NCBI GenBank assembly: GCA_039090855.1
Contig: CM077002.1
Location: 84,634,194-84,698,193 of the forward strand
Reading direction: 5' to 3'
DNA length: 64,000 nt
Origin: Macrothele yani
Taxonomy: Eukaryota; Arthropoda; Arachnida; Araneae; Macrothelidae
The notes below the pieces were generated by a model. It searched no databases, had not been told where the DNA came from, and saw only the letters and a list, made by a program, of their open reading frames with translations. Positions within the stretch are counted from its first letter, which is position 1. Each line of letters begins with the position of its first letter. This document shows, piece after piece, positions 54,720 to 64,000 of this stretch. The position numbers were made by a program, and so were the translations under genes.

Positions 54720-56380
54720 AAATAAATAAAAATAAAAGTAAAAAAAAAATAAAGAAAATTTTGTCAAAAATTTTGCCCTCCTCCTCTGCTGCTCGAGGCT
54801 AGCAACTTGCGTTGGCAACCGAAAATTATTCAACAACAAATTAATTATTTGATTCCAATAATTAATAATGACCTCCCATAATTAATTATAACAAATTAAT
54901 TATTAACTTCCCGCAAAACCCGTACCTCGATTGGGCGTGGATGCCTGGATTTAACTCCAGCACGTCCCAATCTACCGAAAAGTCACAGCAACGCACACAC
55001 ACGCTCGAAAAGATACCCAACGCTCATTTCACGTACGCTTGACATTTAATATTCAACATTATACATGTATTATATATACTGCCACCTTTATCCATGAAGT
55101 GGTACAAGAATCTGCTGAGATGAATGTATGGTGGGCTGCTCTATCGGCAGCATAATTATGCCCAATGATTTCGACACTCTATCACCGATTAAAACGATAA
55201 CACTGATTTAACTAACTCTCATTTAACAATTAACACTGATTCAAACACTGTTCACTGAAGAGGCTCTAGAATGCACAATAAAAAATAGAGCAAAGGAAAC
55301 ATATTTGAGGGATTACCCAAAACATTTAAATACACACTTTAAAAATGAGAATTTATATAGTACGAGCGTGAGTACCAGTGATTACAATGATACAGTAATT
55401 ACCATGACTGCCGCAATTTAATTATAAGCTATATACAGTTATATATAGATATATATCTCTATACCATTACACACACCCTGCATAGTCTTGAGGCCAAATT
55501 AGCAGGGAAGAGCTCTTAATAATTATGGCCATAACACAAAGAAAAAAACCGAATGAAATGTGTTGGAGGCCTCCGATTACGTACTCCCTTTCACAGGGGA
55601 CAGAGTTCTACGCGCTGTTTCACCATCCGACGGCACTTGTAGGTTGTGAGCAAATGTTCAGATAAACGCCACATACCTTGACAGTCTTTAAGATGTCCTT
55701 AGCGCAGAGAAGTGGCAAGAAATCTAATGTATTTATTTCGTGTGGCGACGGCCTAGGCACTTGTGCACTAATGTCGACCTAATTACGGTCGAGAAGCCCC
55801 CATGTCCGAAGGACTGAAATGTCGCTCATTTTTCGAAGGGATCATTCCTCGCCCTCCTTACTTGCTTCGCTCCGGAGTCGTTGTTTCTCTGGTTCTTTTA
55901 GGCTCTCAGCGGTCAGCTCTCAGGTCTAGGTTCCATCGGTACCATCTCACTTCGCCGCTGCGTTTCTTTCGCGTCTTGGCGCAATCAAATCAGTCATGAG
56001 AATGCCCCGACACTTGTTTCTCTTCTCCCTGGGTTCTCTCCTCTTTGTCCTGTCACAAGGGCTCCTCTTCGCCACTTGAAGAGGGATTTATCACCTTGTT
56101 TTCAACTGTGTGTGGCCTTCGGTTTTCCCTTATGCAGTCCAGCTAGGAGAAAATGCCACCGCCGGAATGTCTCTTTACAGCTTCAAGAGGGAATTTTGGG
56201 GGTGAGTTTTGCAGACTTTTGTTGGAGTCAAAAATGTACAAGACGATTGCTATAAGTCCGAAATAGAGATGGTCTGTCGCCATGTGGCCTTTCACAATTC
56301 TCGTTTGCCAGAAGGCTACGAATTATGTACTTTTCAAATAATGAACAAATTTTAACAATGGCAGTGATGAACAAATTAGA
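54720..56380. other. Unassigned insertion-like segment
   Basis: It has no transposase or tRNA-like heads. AATTAATTATAAC occurs near both borders (about 54880 and 56394) and could be a target duplication or simply AT-rich chance. The part at 55550-56200 is CT-rich and resembles LTR or UTR sequence, but nothing confirms it. Confidence 0.35.
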
Positions 56381-56383
56381 GGA

Positions 56384-57573
56384 TCAATTTCCGTAATTAA
56401 TTATAACTATGAGTGTCGCCTTGCAGTTATCGAAACAAAAATTTATCGTATAAATGAAAAATAAAAATTTTCCACAAGTTATGCTGCGCCATATAACAGT
56501 TGAGCTTACAGGCCCGTGCGACTTGCTGAACACGCAGACATCAATAGTTCGTGTGACCCCATGGATGGAAATAACGGCCGCTACATGCTGCGGCATCGAA
56601 CTAAAGAGGCTTTGGATGTGGGCTTGGGGTATGACTGTCCAGGCTGCTTCCAGACGTTGCCACAGTTCATCAGGCATAGCCGGGGGTGGTGCTTGCCGGG
56701 TCACTCGGTTGCCGATCAGTAACCAGACGTGTTCGATAGGCGACATATCGGGAGAACAGGCTGGCCACGGCAGCAGTGACACCTGGTGAGCCGTGAAGAA
56801 TTATTGCACGATGCGTGCCACGAGCGGGCGCGCATTGTCCTGTTGAAACGTGGCCGCTGGCAGGTCCTGCAGGTAAGGGAGGACTATAGGCTCCAAAACG
56901 TCGGAGATGTAGCGGTGGCTGTTGAGTGTACCGACGATGCGTACCAGAGGGATGCGGGTGTCATGTCCAATTGCGCCCAAACCATAACGCCAGGCGACGG
57001 ACCGGTATGGCGATGCATAATGCAGGCGTCATACAGTCTCTCGCCGCGGTGCCGCCACACGCGGATCCGACCATCGTGGTGTTGCAGGCAGAAACGGGAT
57101 TCGTCGGAGAAGAAAATGTCGTGCCATTCCGTAGTCCAGGTGCGACATTCAAGGGCCCACTGCCGCCGCACTCGCCGTTGGTGTAACGTCAATGGTAATC
57201 GCAGCAATGGGTGCCGTGTGACAAGTCCCCGATCCTGCAGACGACGTCGAACGGTACGTGCTGACACAGGTTGTTGTGCAACACACCCTAATTCCTGCGC
57301 AAACGTTCGTGATGTGGCGGTACGAGCCGTCAGTGCCCGCAGCACAACATGCCGGTTCTATCGTTCGGTGGTGTGCCGCGGCTGCGGCAATCACTCACGT
57401 CGGTCCGTCCGTCTCTCCTGCACCCAGCGAATCCATACTCGCCTCACTGTGGCTGGATGTCGTCTCGCACTGGCGCCGATGTCTCTGTACGATAAACCGC
57501 TGTCGCCATAAGCCACTATTCGTCCTCTGTCGAACTCCGAAACGTGCTGGAATGACTGCCGTATTCTGCGACG
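56384..57573 (-). pseudogene. Tc1-like transposase, family H, frameshifted
   Basis: On the minus strand the start near 57573 reads MPRRRIRQSFQHVSEFDRGR, with HTH LSYRDIGASARRHPATVRRV. A frameshift near 57395 leads to LRALTARTATSRTFAQELGC, VSARTVRRRLQDRGLVTRHP (second HTH), TTEWHDIFFSDESRFCLQHH (first catalytic Asp) and GPSPGVMVWAQL. A second break follows; the middle Asp block is in a shifted frame near 56830 (FQQDNARPLV-like). The last part is LPWPACSPDMSPIEHVWLLI (Glu). It is relatively GC-rich. Two or three frameshifts inactivate it. Confidence 0.87.
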
Positions 57574-57812
57574 AGGCATCAGGAAGCTTCCCACGCACAG
57601 GTCCTGCAGCACAACACACTTCCACTACTTGCACCCCGCCTTCTGTGCACCTTCTTATGGTGCTTCTCGGTGGCGTGCCGGGCGCACATGATTTGCATAT
57701 GCCCTGCAATGTTAATCGTTTGCATGTCCTCTCGCGGGCAACGCATGCTGCGAATTTCAGGCCAACCGGATGCTTCCTTCTTGGTGTTGCATTTTGGGTA
57801 GCCAGCAGTGTA

Positions 57813-58805
57813 GTTAATAGGTTTTAGAAAGGACGCTCTCCCGCATCAGTTGCCATAGGATATTCATTCACTGTGACCCATCGAATCCATCTTCCATAAT
57901 CATTCGACATTGTAGTATCTGATGATACAAATGGGAATCTGATCTACAAATTTGTATTAAAACGTGAACTTGATTTTCTCATTCTGTGAGAAGGCAAGCA
58001 GTGAATCGGATGTTTTCCTACGATCGCGTGATATAATTGCATCTCACCAACATCATCATCGTATGTAAATTCGGTGAGTTAGACATTTCGTAATGACTGT
58101 GATATAACAGAATGTCCTCAGCCAATGACGATGTATGGTTTTGACATCTTTACCGTTAACTTCGGCTTTTAGTTAATCACTTGATTTCTTTTGTAAATTG
58201 CAATCATACCACTTCTCAATGATAAATGATAAACTTTTTGTTGCTGAAAGAAATAACTGCTGGCGCACCAACCCAATTTATGTGCTGTGAAAATACGGTT
58301 TTACAATCAAATGGTTACTTGTTCAAATTATCACATTTTTAAAGTGGATTTTTATTTAAAATATTTGAAACGAAAACGAAATTGTAAAATAATAAAATCT
58401 TCTAATTATATGTTGTTACTTTAGTGCATCCGTACTAAAAAATTGTAAAATTCAATATTTCATTCAGTTACGCTGAAAAAATTCTGTTAGATATCAAAAT
58501 TAATCAACCGGTTTCGTTTGCACTTATGATGGTCATGACATGTTGTGATATTTTTAGTGCTACAGACGTGTTTATATCATTGACCACATAGGCATAATAG
58601 AAACTTTTCAAGGACGCAAGTGTTGTTTTTTTTTGTTATAAATTGAGCAGGGCTTTATTAAATTGATTTGTATGATACAATTGAGGAACCTTAAAGAATG
58701 TACAAGTAATTGAATAGGTGGCAAAAGAAACTGTACATAACGTTTCGTGGTGTAAATCTTAAGGAAATGTATTTGCGTTTAAAAACAGTGTCACAGATTA
58801 AATAA
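57813..58805. other. Intronic DNA upstream of exon, no recognised feature
   Basis: AT-rich and nothing recognised except the acceptor region of the exon at 58832. Confidence 0.45.
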
Positions 58806-58831
58806 ATGAAAAGTTATTTTATTTCCGACAG

Positions 58832-58976
58832 GCATTCGACTTATTATCATCAGCCAGGAAACAGAGTGAACAAATATTTAGCGCAGGCCATCGAAGCTCG
58901 AAGGATGGACAGGGAGAAAACCAACCATGTCAACTCCATTACGCTCTGCTTCAAAGACAGGGACAAAGAACGGCGA
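58832..58976 (+). CDS. Ac76E-like: Adenylyl cyclase, exon coding end of C1b
   Basis: A 145-bp exon between an acceptor (tttccgacag) and a donor (gtaagt at 58977). Its first base completes an Arg codon from the microexon, then 48 codons follow and it ends in phase 0. Recognisable motifs are NRVNKYLAQAIEAR, DREK and ITLCFKDRDKERR. This is the conserved helix-strand segment just before the second set of six membrane spans in membrane adenylyl cyclases. No following exon (expected to be hydrophobic) was recognised between 58977 and 64000, so the last intron is longer than about 5 kb or its acceptor was missed. Confidence 0.93.
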
Positions 58977-59332
58977 GTAAGTACTCATATTTTTCTTCTG
59001 GCGTTTGAACTGGCGCTGTTGATCTAGAAAAAAAACCCGACTAAGATATGAACTCTTACATAGTGCAACTTGCAGAACGTTAGAAGCTGATTAGCAAAAA
59101 ATATCTGATTAAAGCTAGTTGACGCACATGCAGCTATGTAGAAAGCAAAATGAGAAAGGAATATTGACGTTGAAATAGTTGGTCATATGAATATAAGTAA
59201 TGATATGGTATCTTAATTAAGTGAGTATATTATCACTTACTATTTCTGCTTGCAAAGTATAACATTATAAGATTTGCACTGATGGTACTGCATTACGATT
59301 TCTTTCATTTGCATTAGCTGCATTAGTGTAGT

Positions 59333-59530
59333 GCCCCCGGTGGCCGAGTGGTCTGAGGCGCTGGCCATTGACCATTCGTCTGAGATGAGTCCCGCTAAGT
59401 CCCGTATGAGGCATGGGGGAAGCTCTTGTGAACTGGCTCTATCCCTTTTCAGGAACCAGTGTCCCTTGATAAGGCACGGGCTTACAGCCCTCCGAGTTGC
59501 TCATATTCGTCTCTAAGCCCCGAAACAAAA
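59333..59530 (+). repeat. tRNA-derived SINE (family S1), plus strand
   Basis: It has a well-kept tRNA-like head, GCCCCCGGTGGCCGAGTGGT, with TCTGAGGCGCTGG (A-box region). The B-box is damaged (a deletion around CCCGCTAAGTCCCG). The 3' end is GTTGCTCATATTCGTCTCTA. Confidence 0.87.
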
Positions 59531-60230
59531 AGGTACAGTACTAGAACATTTCTGAGCCCGTGGTTTTCTAGGAATATTCCTGCAATTCCTAGTAAATCAC
59601 GGGCTATATTATTACTTATTTACAACCCATCGCAAGTGATGTTTGTAAATAAGTAAAATAAGTTAGTGCGTATCAATGTGTCTCAGTTTAGAAGAGGAAG
59701 CCAGAAAAAATCTAACAGATAGCCTAATCGTGTTAAATACAAAAACGCATATATTAGGTACGAATGAAAAACAAAATCTTCATCACTATAGGAATATTCC
59801 AACGAATCGTACATGTAAGGTGTATAAATAATTTACATAACTATCATTTAAGGCTTTGTGAGAAGCATTGGAACTATTTCTGAAAGGATATCCACAGTAG
59901 TAACTATTGCAGGATCGTAAAACCCTGCGAATAGGCGACAGCAGTCCATAGAACTCTATAGTTGGTTCCTGTAAGGGGGATGACACGTTCTCTATGGTCA
60001 AATGATCAGCACACAGACACTAGACGCTACAATAGCCATTGAAACGGCGGTTACCATAATGAAGATTTGAAAGAAATATCATGATAGTCCATCAAAGCTG
60101 CAAATATCCTGTATATACATATATTGAACACACAGGGAAGGGCACTGTCATTTAGACACTATGCGGGCTATACTTAATCGAAGGTATAAACCATTACTAC
60201 CTGAAAGGGTGACGCATCCCTTTGTCTGTG

Positions 60231-60362
60231 TTCATTTCGTCCAGTGTTCACTTCATCCACATTCATTTCGTCCAGTGTTTACTTCATCCATATTCATTTC
60301 GTCCAGTGTTCACTTCATCCACATTCATTTCGTCCAGTGACTTCATCCACATTCATTTAGTC
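60231..60362. repeat. 31-bp tandem repeat, about 4.3 copies
   Basis: TTCATTTCGTCCAGTG starts at 60231, 60262, 60293 and 60324 (31 bp apart), with a shorter last unit at 60352. Confidence 0.95.
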
Positions 60363-60766
60363 CTCAGAATGAATGGATGGAATACCGTAGAAAATTTCTG
60401 TTTTGATGGATGTTTTTTCTACTGGGTAGGAAAAGAGCTAAGTGGGCATTACTTGCATTCATTTTTTTCTGTTTTATTTTTCGATTAAAACAGCAATTTT
60501 AAAGTAAAAAACGAGGAACTGAATTTTGAAGCACTGTTTATCTCTTTCTTTCTCATATAGAAAGAAAAAAGAAAAAGAAAGAGTTAAACAGTGGAGACTA
60601 ATATGCTTCATTAACTCGGCCATGTTGAAAGAATGAGCGATCAGATGCTTACTAAGAAAACATTTTTAGCCCACGTGGCAGAAAGGAAAAGCAGAGGAAC
60701 AAGGAAGACGTAGGTGGATCAGATTCAGGAGTGTCTGCATGAGAAAAAGATTATGAGTATGAAGTA

Positions 60767-62296
60767 CACTGCTGGACAATTGCTAAGGACGGATCATAAA
60801 CGGCTATATAGCGCATAAAAAAGTAAGTGTGGTTGGATGCCAAGTGAAATAAAATAATGTCAGAATGCCAGGACATTACAAGAAAGACAATTTATTGTGC
60901 TCTGAAATCTAGAAGGCTTTGGAACGTGTTCAAGGGACAAACAGGCCATTTTGTGCAGAATACGTAAACGTGAAAAAATGCAACTACCGTCCACAGGCGT
61001 TCCGGCGTAAGATGTCAATACGGGATATGGCCACCATGGAGGGCGATGCAAGATTCCACACGTCGTGTCATGCTTTGCACAACATTATCAAGCAGCTGTT
61101 GGGGTAATTTATCCCATTCCTCTGTCAGTGCACGGATCAAAGTGTCCTTGTTTATTGGAGGGCATTGGCGACCAGCAAGACTCCTCCCCAAAGCATCCCA
61201 CACATTTTCAATGGGATTCAGATCTGGAGAACGTGCTGGCCATACGAGTCGTTGAATATCCTCGCTCTCAAGACACTCCTGGACAGCGATTGTTCGATGA
61301 CATGTTGCGTTGTCGTCCATGAAAATGAATCTATCACCGACAGCACCACGGAACATGCGAACATCATTAATGTATCGTTGGCCAGTCATAGTCCCAGTTG
61401 GAAGCACATAGACGGACGTACGGCCATTGTTCATAATGCCGGCCTATACCATGATACTACATGTCGGATATCGGTCCCTTTCCTGTATCTTTGCTGGACA
61501 ATATGCAGTACCACTCTCACGCCAGATCAGTTGTCGTCGACAATCAGACGATAGACTGTATCTACTCTCATCTAAGAAGAGGACAGCAGACGAGTCATTA
61601 TCAGTCCAATTGTGATGTTGATGGCACCATTGCAAACGGGCGGTACGGTGACGTCTGGACAATGGGATGCACACAACAGGACGGCGGGCGTATAGTCCTC
61701 CTTCATGCAAACGTCTGGCGACAGTTTTTCGGGAGATCCGCTTGCCAGTAGCAGCCATAAACTGATTTGTTACCTCACTAGCTGTGCTGCGCCGGTGTCT
61801 TTTTGTTGATAGCACTATGTACCGATCTTCTGCAGGTTTCGTACTGCGAACACGACCCCCCCCCCCCCGTGACGTTTGTTACACTTTCCATTTGTTTGAA
61901 ATGATTTCCAAAGTCTTGAAACAACACTGTGGCTGACGTCGAACTCCCTGGCAACATCTGTTATTTTTCGGCCTTCTTCAATCTTGCCAATAATACGGCC
62001 ACGCGTAAAATCATCTAGGTGATGTCGGGAAGACATACTGAAAATTGCAAGTTCGTCAATTGATTCTTTCCCTTTCAACTTTGCGTTTCAACAACAACGG
62101 TCAATACGCGTCAAATCCTTTATACCTCTTATCAGCGCTATGACGTCACGAACAAGTTCGGCAATCCAAAATTTGCATACGCACAACACGTCTTACTGTA
62201 TCCCGCACTTATGCTAATTTCCACATTTTCCTGCCTTCCATTTTATGGTTGCTATCGTTGCTATTGTCATCCGTCCTTAGCAATTGTCCGGCAGTG
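60767..62296 (-). mobile_element. Tc1-like element, family A, copy 3 (1530 bp)
   Basis: The ends are CACTGCTGGACAATTGCTAA at 60767 and TTAGCAATTGTCCGGCAGTG ending at 62296, flanked by TA (60765-60766, 62297-62298). It is inserted in a reverse-transcriptase relic. Confidence 0.95.
61015..62036 (-). pseudogene. Tc1-like transposase, family A copy 3, several lesions
   Basis: It starts MSSRHHLDDFTRGRIIGKIE at 62036. A run of 13 C at 61856-61868 shifts the frame after the first HTH. The frame resumes at 61815 with the second HTH and FLDESRYSL (Ser to Leu beside the first catalytic Asp). A TAG at 61444 interrupts before AGIMNNGRTSVYVLP. A 15-bp in-frame deletion removes part of the NDVLLPHVRMFRG stretch. 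The second Asp (MDDNATCHRTIA) and Glu (NPIENVWD) are intact. The lesions differ from those of copies 1 and 2. Confidence 0.92.
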
Positions 62297-62466
62297 TATA
62301 AAAGATCTTGTGTACGGCGAGAACTGGGTATCAGTGAAGCCCGAGTTGTATGTCAAAATCGCTGTAAATGGAAAAGTTTGCTACGAAAACAGTAAGTAAA
62401 AATATCTGGTGGTTTGTATTTCTTTTTGAAGCTAACCTATGAATCTCGGAGAGCAGCTTCGTGATA

Positions 62467-62492
62467 TGTATGTATGTATGTATGTATGTATG
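62467..62492. repeat. (ATGT)n microsatellite
   Basis: ATGTATGTATGTATGTATGT and further units. Confidence 0.9.
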
Positions 62493-62499
62493 TTTATTT

Positions 62500-64000
62500 C
62501 TTTTAAGCGGTACAGTTTAATCGCTAAAATGTTCCTCTTCAATCCACCACTTTTATGGCCAATTTTTTACAAATATGATCCTGCGAAAAAAATATAGTAA
62601 CAGCTACATTTTTAAAGTGCCTAAATACCTTTTCTTATTTTTGGCCCAAAGTCAAAGTGAACTGGCCACAGCAGAATCGGCCACAAAAATATTAGAGAAT
62701 GTACAAAAATCGCAGTATTGACTGCTCTTTAGCCTCTTGGTTGGTTATGTGACTGAAAAGAATTGAGTTTCCAAAATTCCGTGTTTTCTTAGTTGCGGTA
62801 TTTTAATGTATTTCAGCTAATGCTAATTGGGAATATATGGCTGTGACTTTGTGACTTTGTAATGGTCACGCGGCATGAGAAGAAAACTGGGCCTCATCCC
62901 AAAAAAGTGAAGTACAAAGAACGACAACTTCGATATCGGACAGATATTTTTAAGGTTTTCAAAGTTCAACTCAATAAATGCTCTTTGGGCATCGCATACC
63001 GCTGGACCTCCTGAGGATGTGTTCTTTGAAAAATATGATTTCAGAAACATGAAAAGTATATGAAATATATAGATATCAAGAAATATGAAAGAAGCTTGAT
63101 TCGAAAAACATGAAAAATAAAAAAATCCACTGTCTGGCTGGTTGGCCGCAGATTTTAAGAGCTTAAAAATTATAACTCATCTTCTCTCTGAGCATCGGCT
63201 ACTTCGTCCGTAAACCATAAACTGTCAATAATTTCAAGTCCAATCGAGAGTAGAATTTCAGGGTTTATAAACTACAACTAAATTTTCTGCTGACATCTGC
63301 TACCTCACGAACCCTGGGAAGGGGCTTAACTCCGAAGATGTTAAATACATAAGGCACTTAAATGTAAACGAGGATTTAGTTTCCGTTCGAGCAAGAATCT
63401 TGTCCCCCATCCGCAGCACCAATTGCATGTAATCAAGATTTCAAAGCAAAAGATACCTAGGAGCCTTGCACAGCAAATATTTTCAAATTTCTCTTAAAGG
63501 TAGGTGTTTTTCCAACCGAACTCTTTACCACGCCTCGAGCCCAGTTTAAGGAAGATTGTTTGTCATAGGTAAGGGTGTTCAATTAGGTGAAAGAGTTCTC
63601 TCTGACGAGTACGCTTATTTAAATACCGGACAAACTCGTTATTTATAATTCCCGATGGCGATATATTTCCAAGTAAAAAAAGGAAATAAAGAAATGATTG
63701 AGGACTGGGGTGAAAAAATTAATTTTAAATCTCAATTTTTTGGGGGTGGTTGCTAAGATTGTTTATCGGAAGGACGGACAGTCGAAGAGATAGACAGCTC
63801 GTAGAGAACAAAAATGAAGGAAATAGACAACTGACTGATTGAGAGTATGGCTGAATAAAATCTGGTTTTAAGTTCCGACGTTCAACGTAGTACCAACTAG
63901 TGTTAATAAGGCCGGGCAGACAGATGGATGGAAAGAGAGTTCAGTACAACAAATTGAAATGATAAAACGAATGACTGAAGATGGAGATGACAAACATTCG
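62500..64000. other. Intronic DNA, no recognised feature
   Basis: AT-rich with short incidental ORFs. The next adenylyl cyclase exon was not recognised here. Confidence 0.4.

Larger units (their letters stand above)
54523..57810 (-). mobile_element. Tc1-like element, family H, apparently split by ~1.7 kb
   Basis: The right end (…ATTTTGGGTAGCCAGCAGTG) at 57810 is followed by TA. The only matching inverted end is CGCTGCTGGCCACCCCAAAT at 54523, continuing GCAACACCAAGAAGG, about 33 of 36 bases alike. The transposase occupies 56384-57600, so roughly 1.7 kb between 54700 and 56380 is extra, presumably a later insertion. The left TA is mutated. Confidence 0.68.
60600..62398 (+). pseudogene. Non-LTR reverse-transcriptase C-terminal relic, split by Tc1
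   Basis: Upstream of the Tc1 element the + strand reads GHVERMSDQMLTKKTFLAHV, then RKSRGTRKT, a stop, and VDQIQECLHEKKIMSMK. This is the pattern seen at the C-terminus of many non-LTR element polymerases (GHVxRM…KK…G…RGR…W.D). Downstream of the element, after a one-base shift, come KDLVYGENWVSVKPELYVKI and AVNGKVCYEN. Removing 60767-62296 and one TA joins them. Exact retroelement class is not determined; the ends are unknown. Confidence 0.6.

Noticed and set aside
56786..57827. Long + strand ORFs (up to 241 codons)
   Set aside because: They are antisense to the family H transposase, whose minus-strand frame carries the helix-turn-helix and DDE motifs. The + strand ORFs are rich in Arg and Cys and lack motifs.
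62300..62399. Exon-like frame (KDLVYGENWVSVKPELY) ending at a GTAAGT donor
   Set aside because: It does not match the expected adenylyl cyclase continuation, has no good acceptor, and reads as the continuation of a reverse-transcriptase-like frame upstream of the Tc1 insertion.
1..64000. CRISPR arrays, bacterial operons or ribosome-binding sites
   Set aside because: Spliceosomal introns, SINEs and eukaryotic transposons show this is animal nuclear DNA; the regular short repeats have no spacer structure.

Overview
This is a eukaryotic window of roughly 64% AT: intronic DNA of one large animal gene, filled with transposable elements and tandem repeats. The host gene runs on the + strand and encodes a transmembrane adenylyl cyclase, most like the Ac76E / ADCY2 group. 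Five exons are visible: 1-40 (partial), 12434-12578, 22652-22852, a 41-bp microexon at 40431-40471, and 58832-58976. Intron phases fit at every junction. The exons code for the end of the C1a catalytic domain and the C1b linker; the transmembrane and C2 parts lie outside. The exons total about 570 bp (0.9% of the window) and the introns are about 10-18 kb. The Tc1 families, the gag type of the gypsy element, the tRNA-derived SINEs and the Penelope-like fragments suggest an arthropod, probably a chelicerate (spider or horseshoe crab). That placement is inference.

Layout. 0-2.4 kb: exon end, a 29-bp x 6 array and a SINE. 2.4-7.6 kb: a four-layer nest, in which an inverted pair of Penelope-like (GIY-YIG) fragments is split by a Tc1 element and by a deleted gypsy retrotransposon that itself carries a SINE. 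9.3-12 kb: diverged ~150-bp satellite (block I) with a MITE inside, then exon 2. 13-22.5 kb: a 102-bp tandem repeat, SINEs, an LTR-like repeat, a Tc1 relic and a decayed transposon-borne gene at 19.7-21.4 kb, then exon 3. 25.4-28.3 kb: one Tc1 element nested in another. 29.7-30.9 kb: a short Tc1 element. 31-33.7 kb: a hAT relic interrupted by a 548-bp TRIM-like LTR element whose LTRs carry a tRNA-like sequence. 35.1-38.2 kb: two TIR elements back to back. 40.4 kb: the microexon, followed by satellite block II. 43.8-45.3 kb: a second copy of Tc1 family A. 47.3-48.8 kb: a Tc1 element inside a SINE. 52.6-54.2 kb: satellite block III, with a clear 3-monomer, 458-bp higher-order repeat. 54.5-57.8 kb: a Tc1 element apparently split by about 1.7 kb of unknown DNA. 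58.8 kb: the last visible exon. 60.8-62.3 kb: a third family A copy inside a reverse-transcriptase relic.

No element carries a fully intact ORF, but several transposases are only one or a few mutations from intact. The most unusual structures are the TRIM-like element with a tRNA-like LTR, the intronic satellite whose monomers carry a CTCF-like motif, and the phase-critical microexon.
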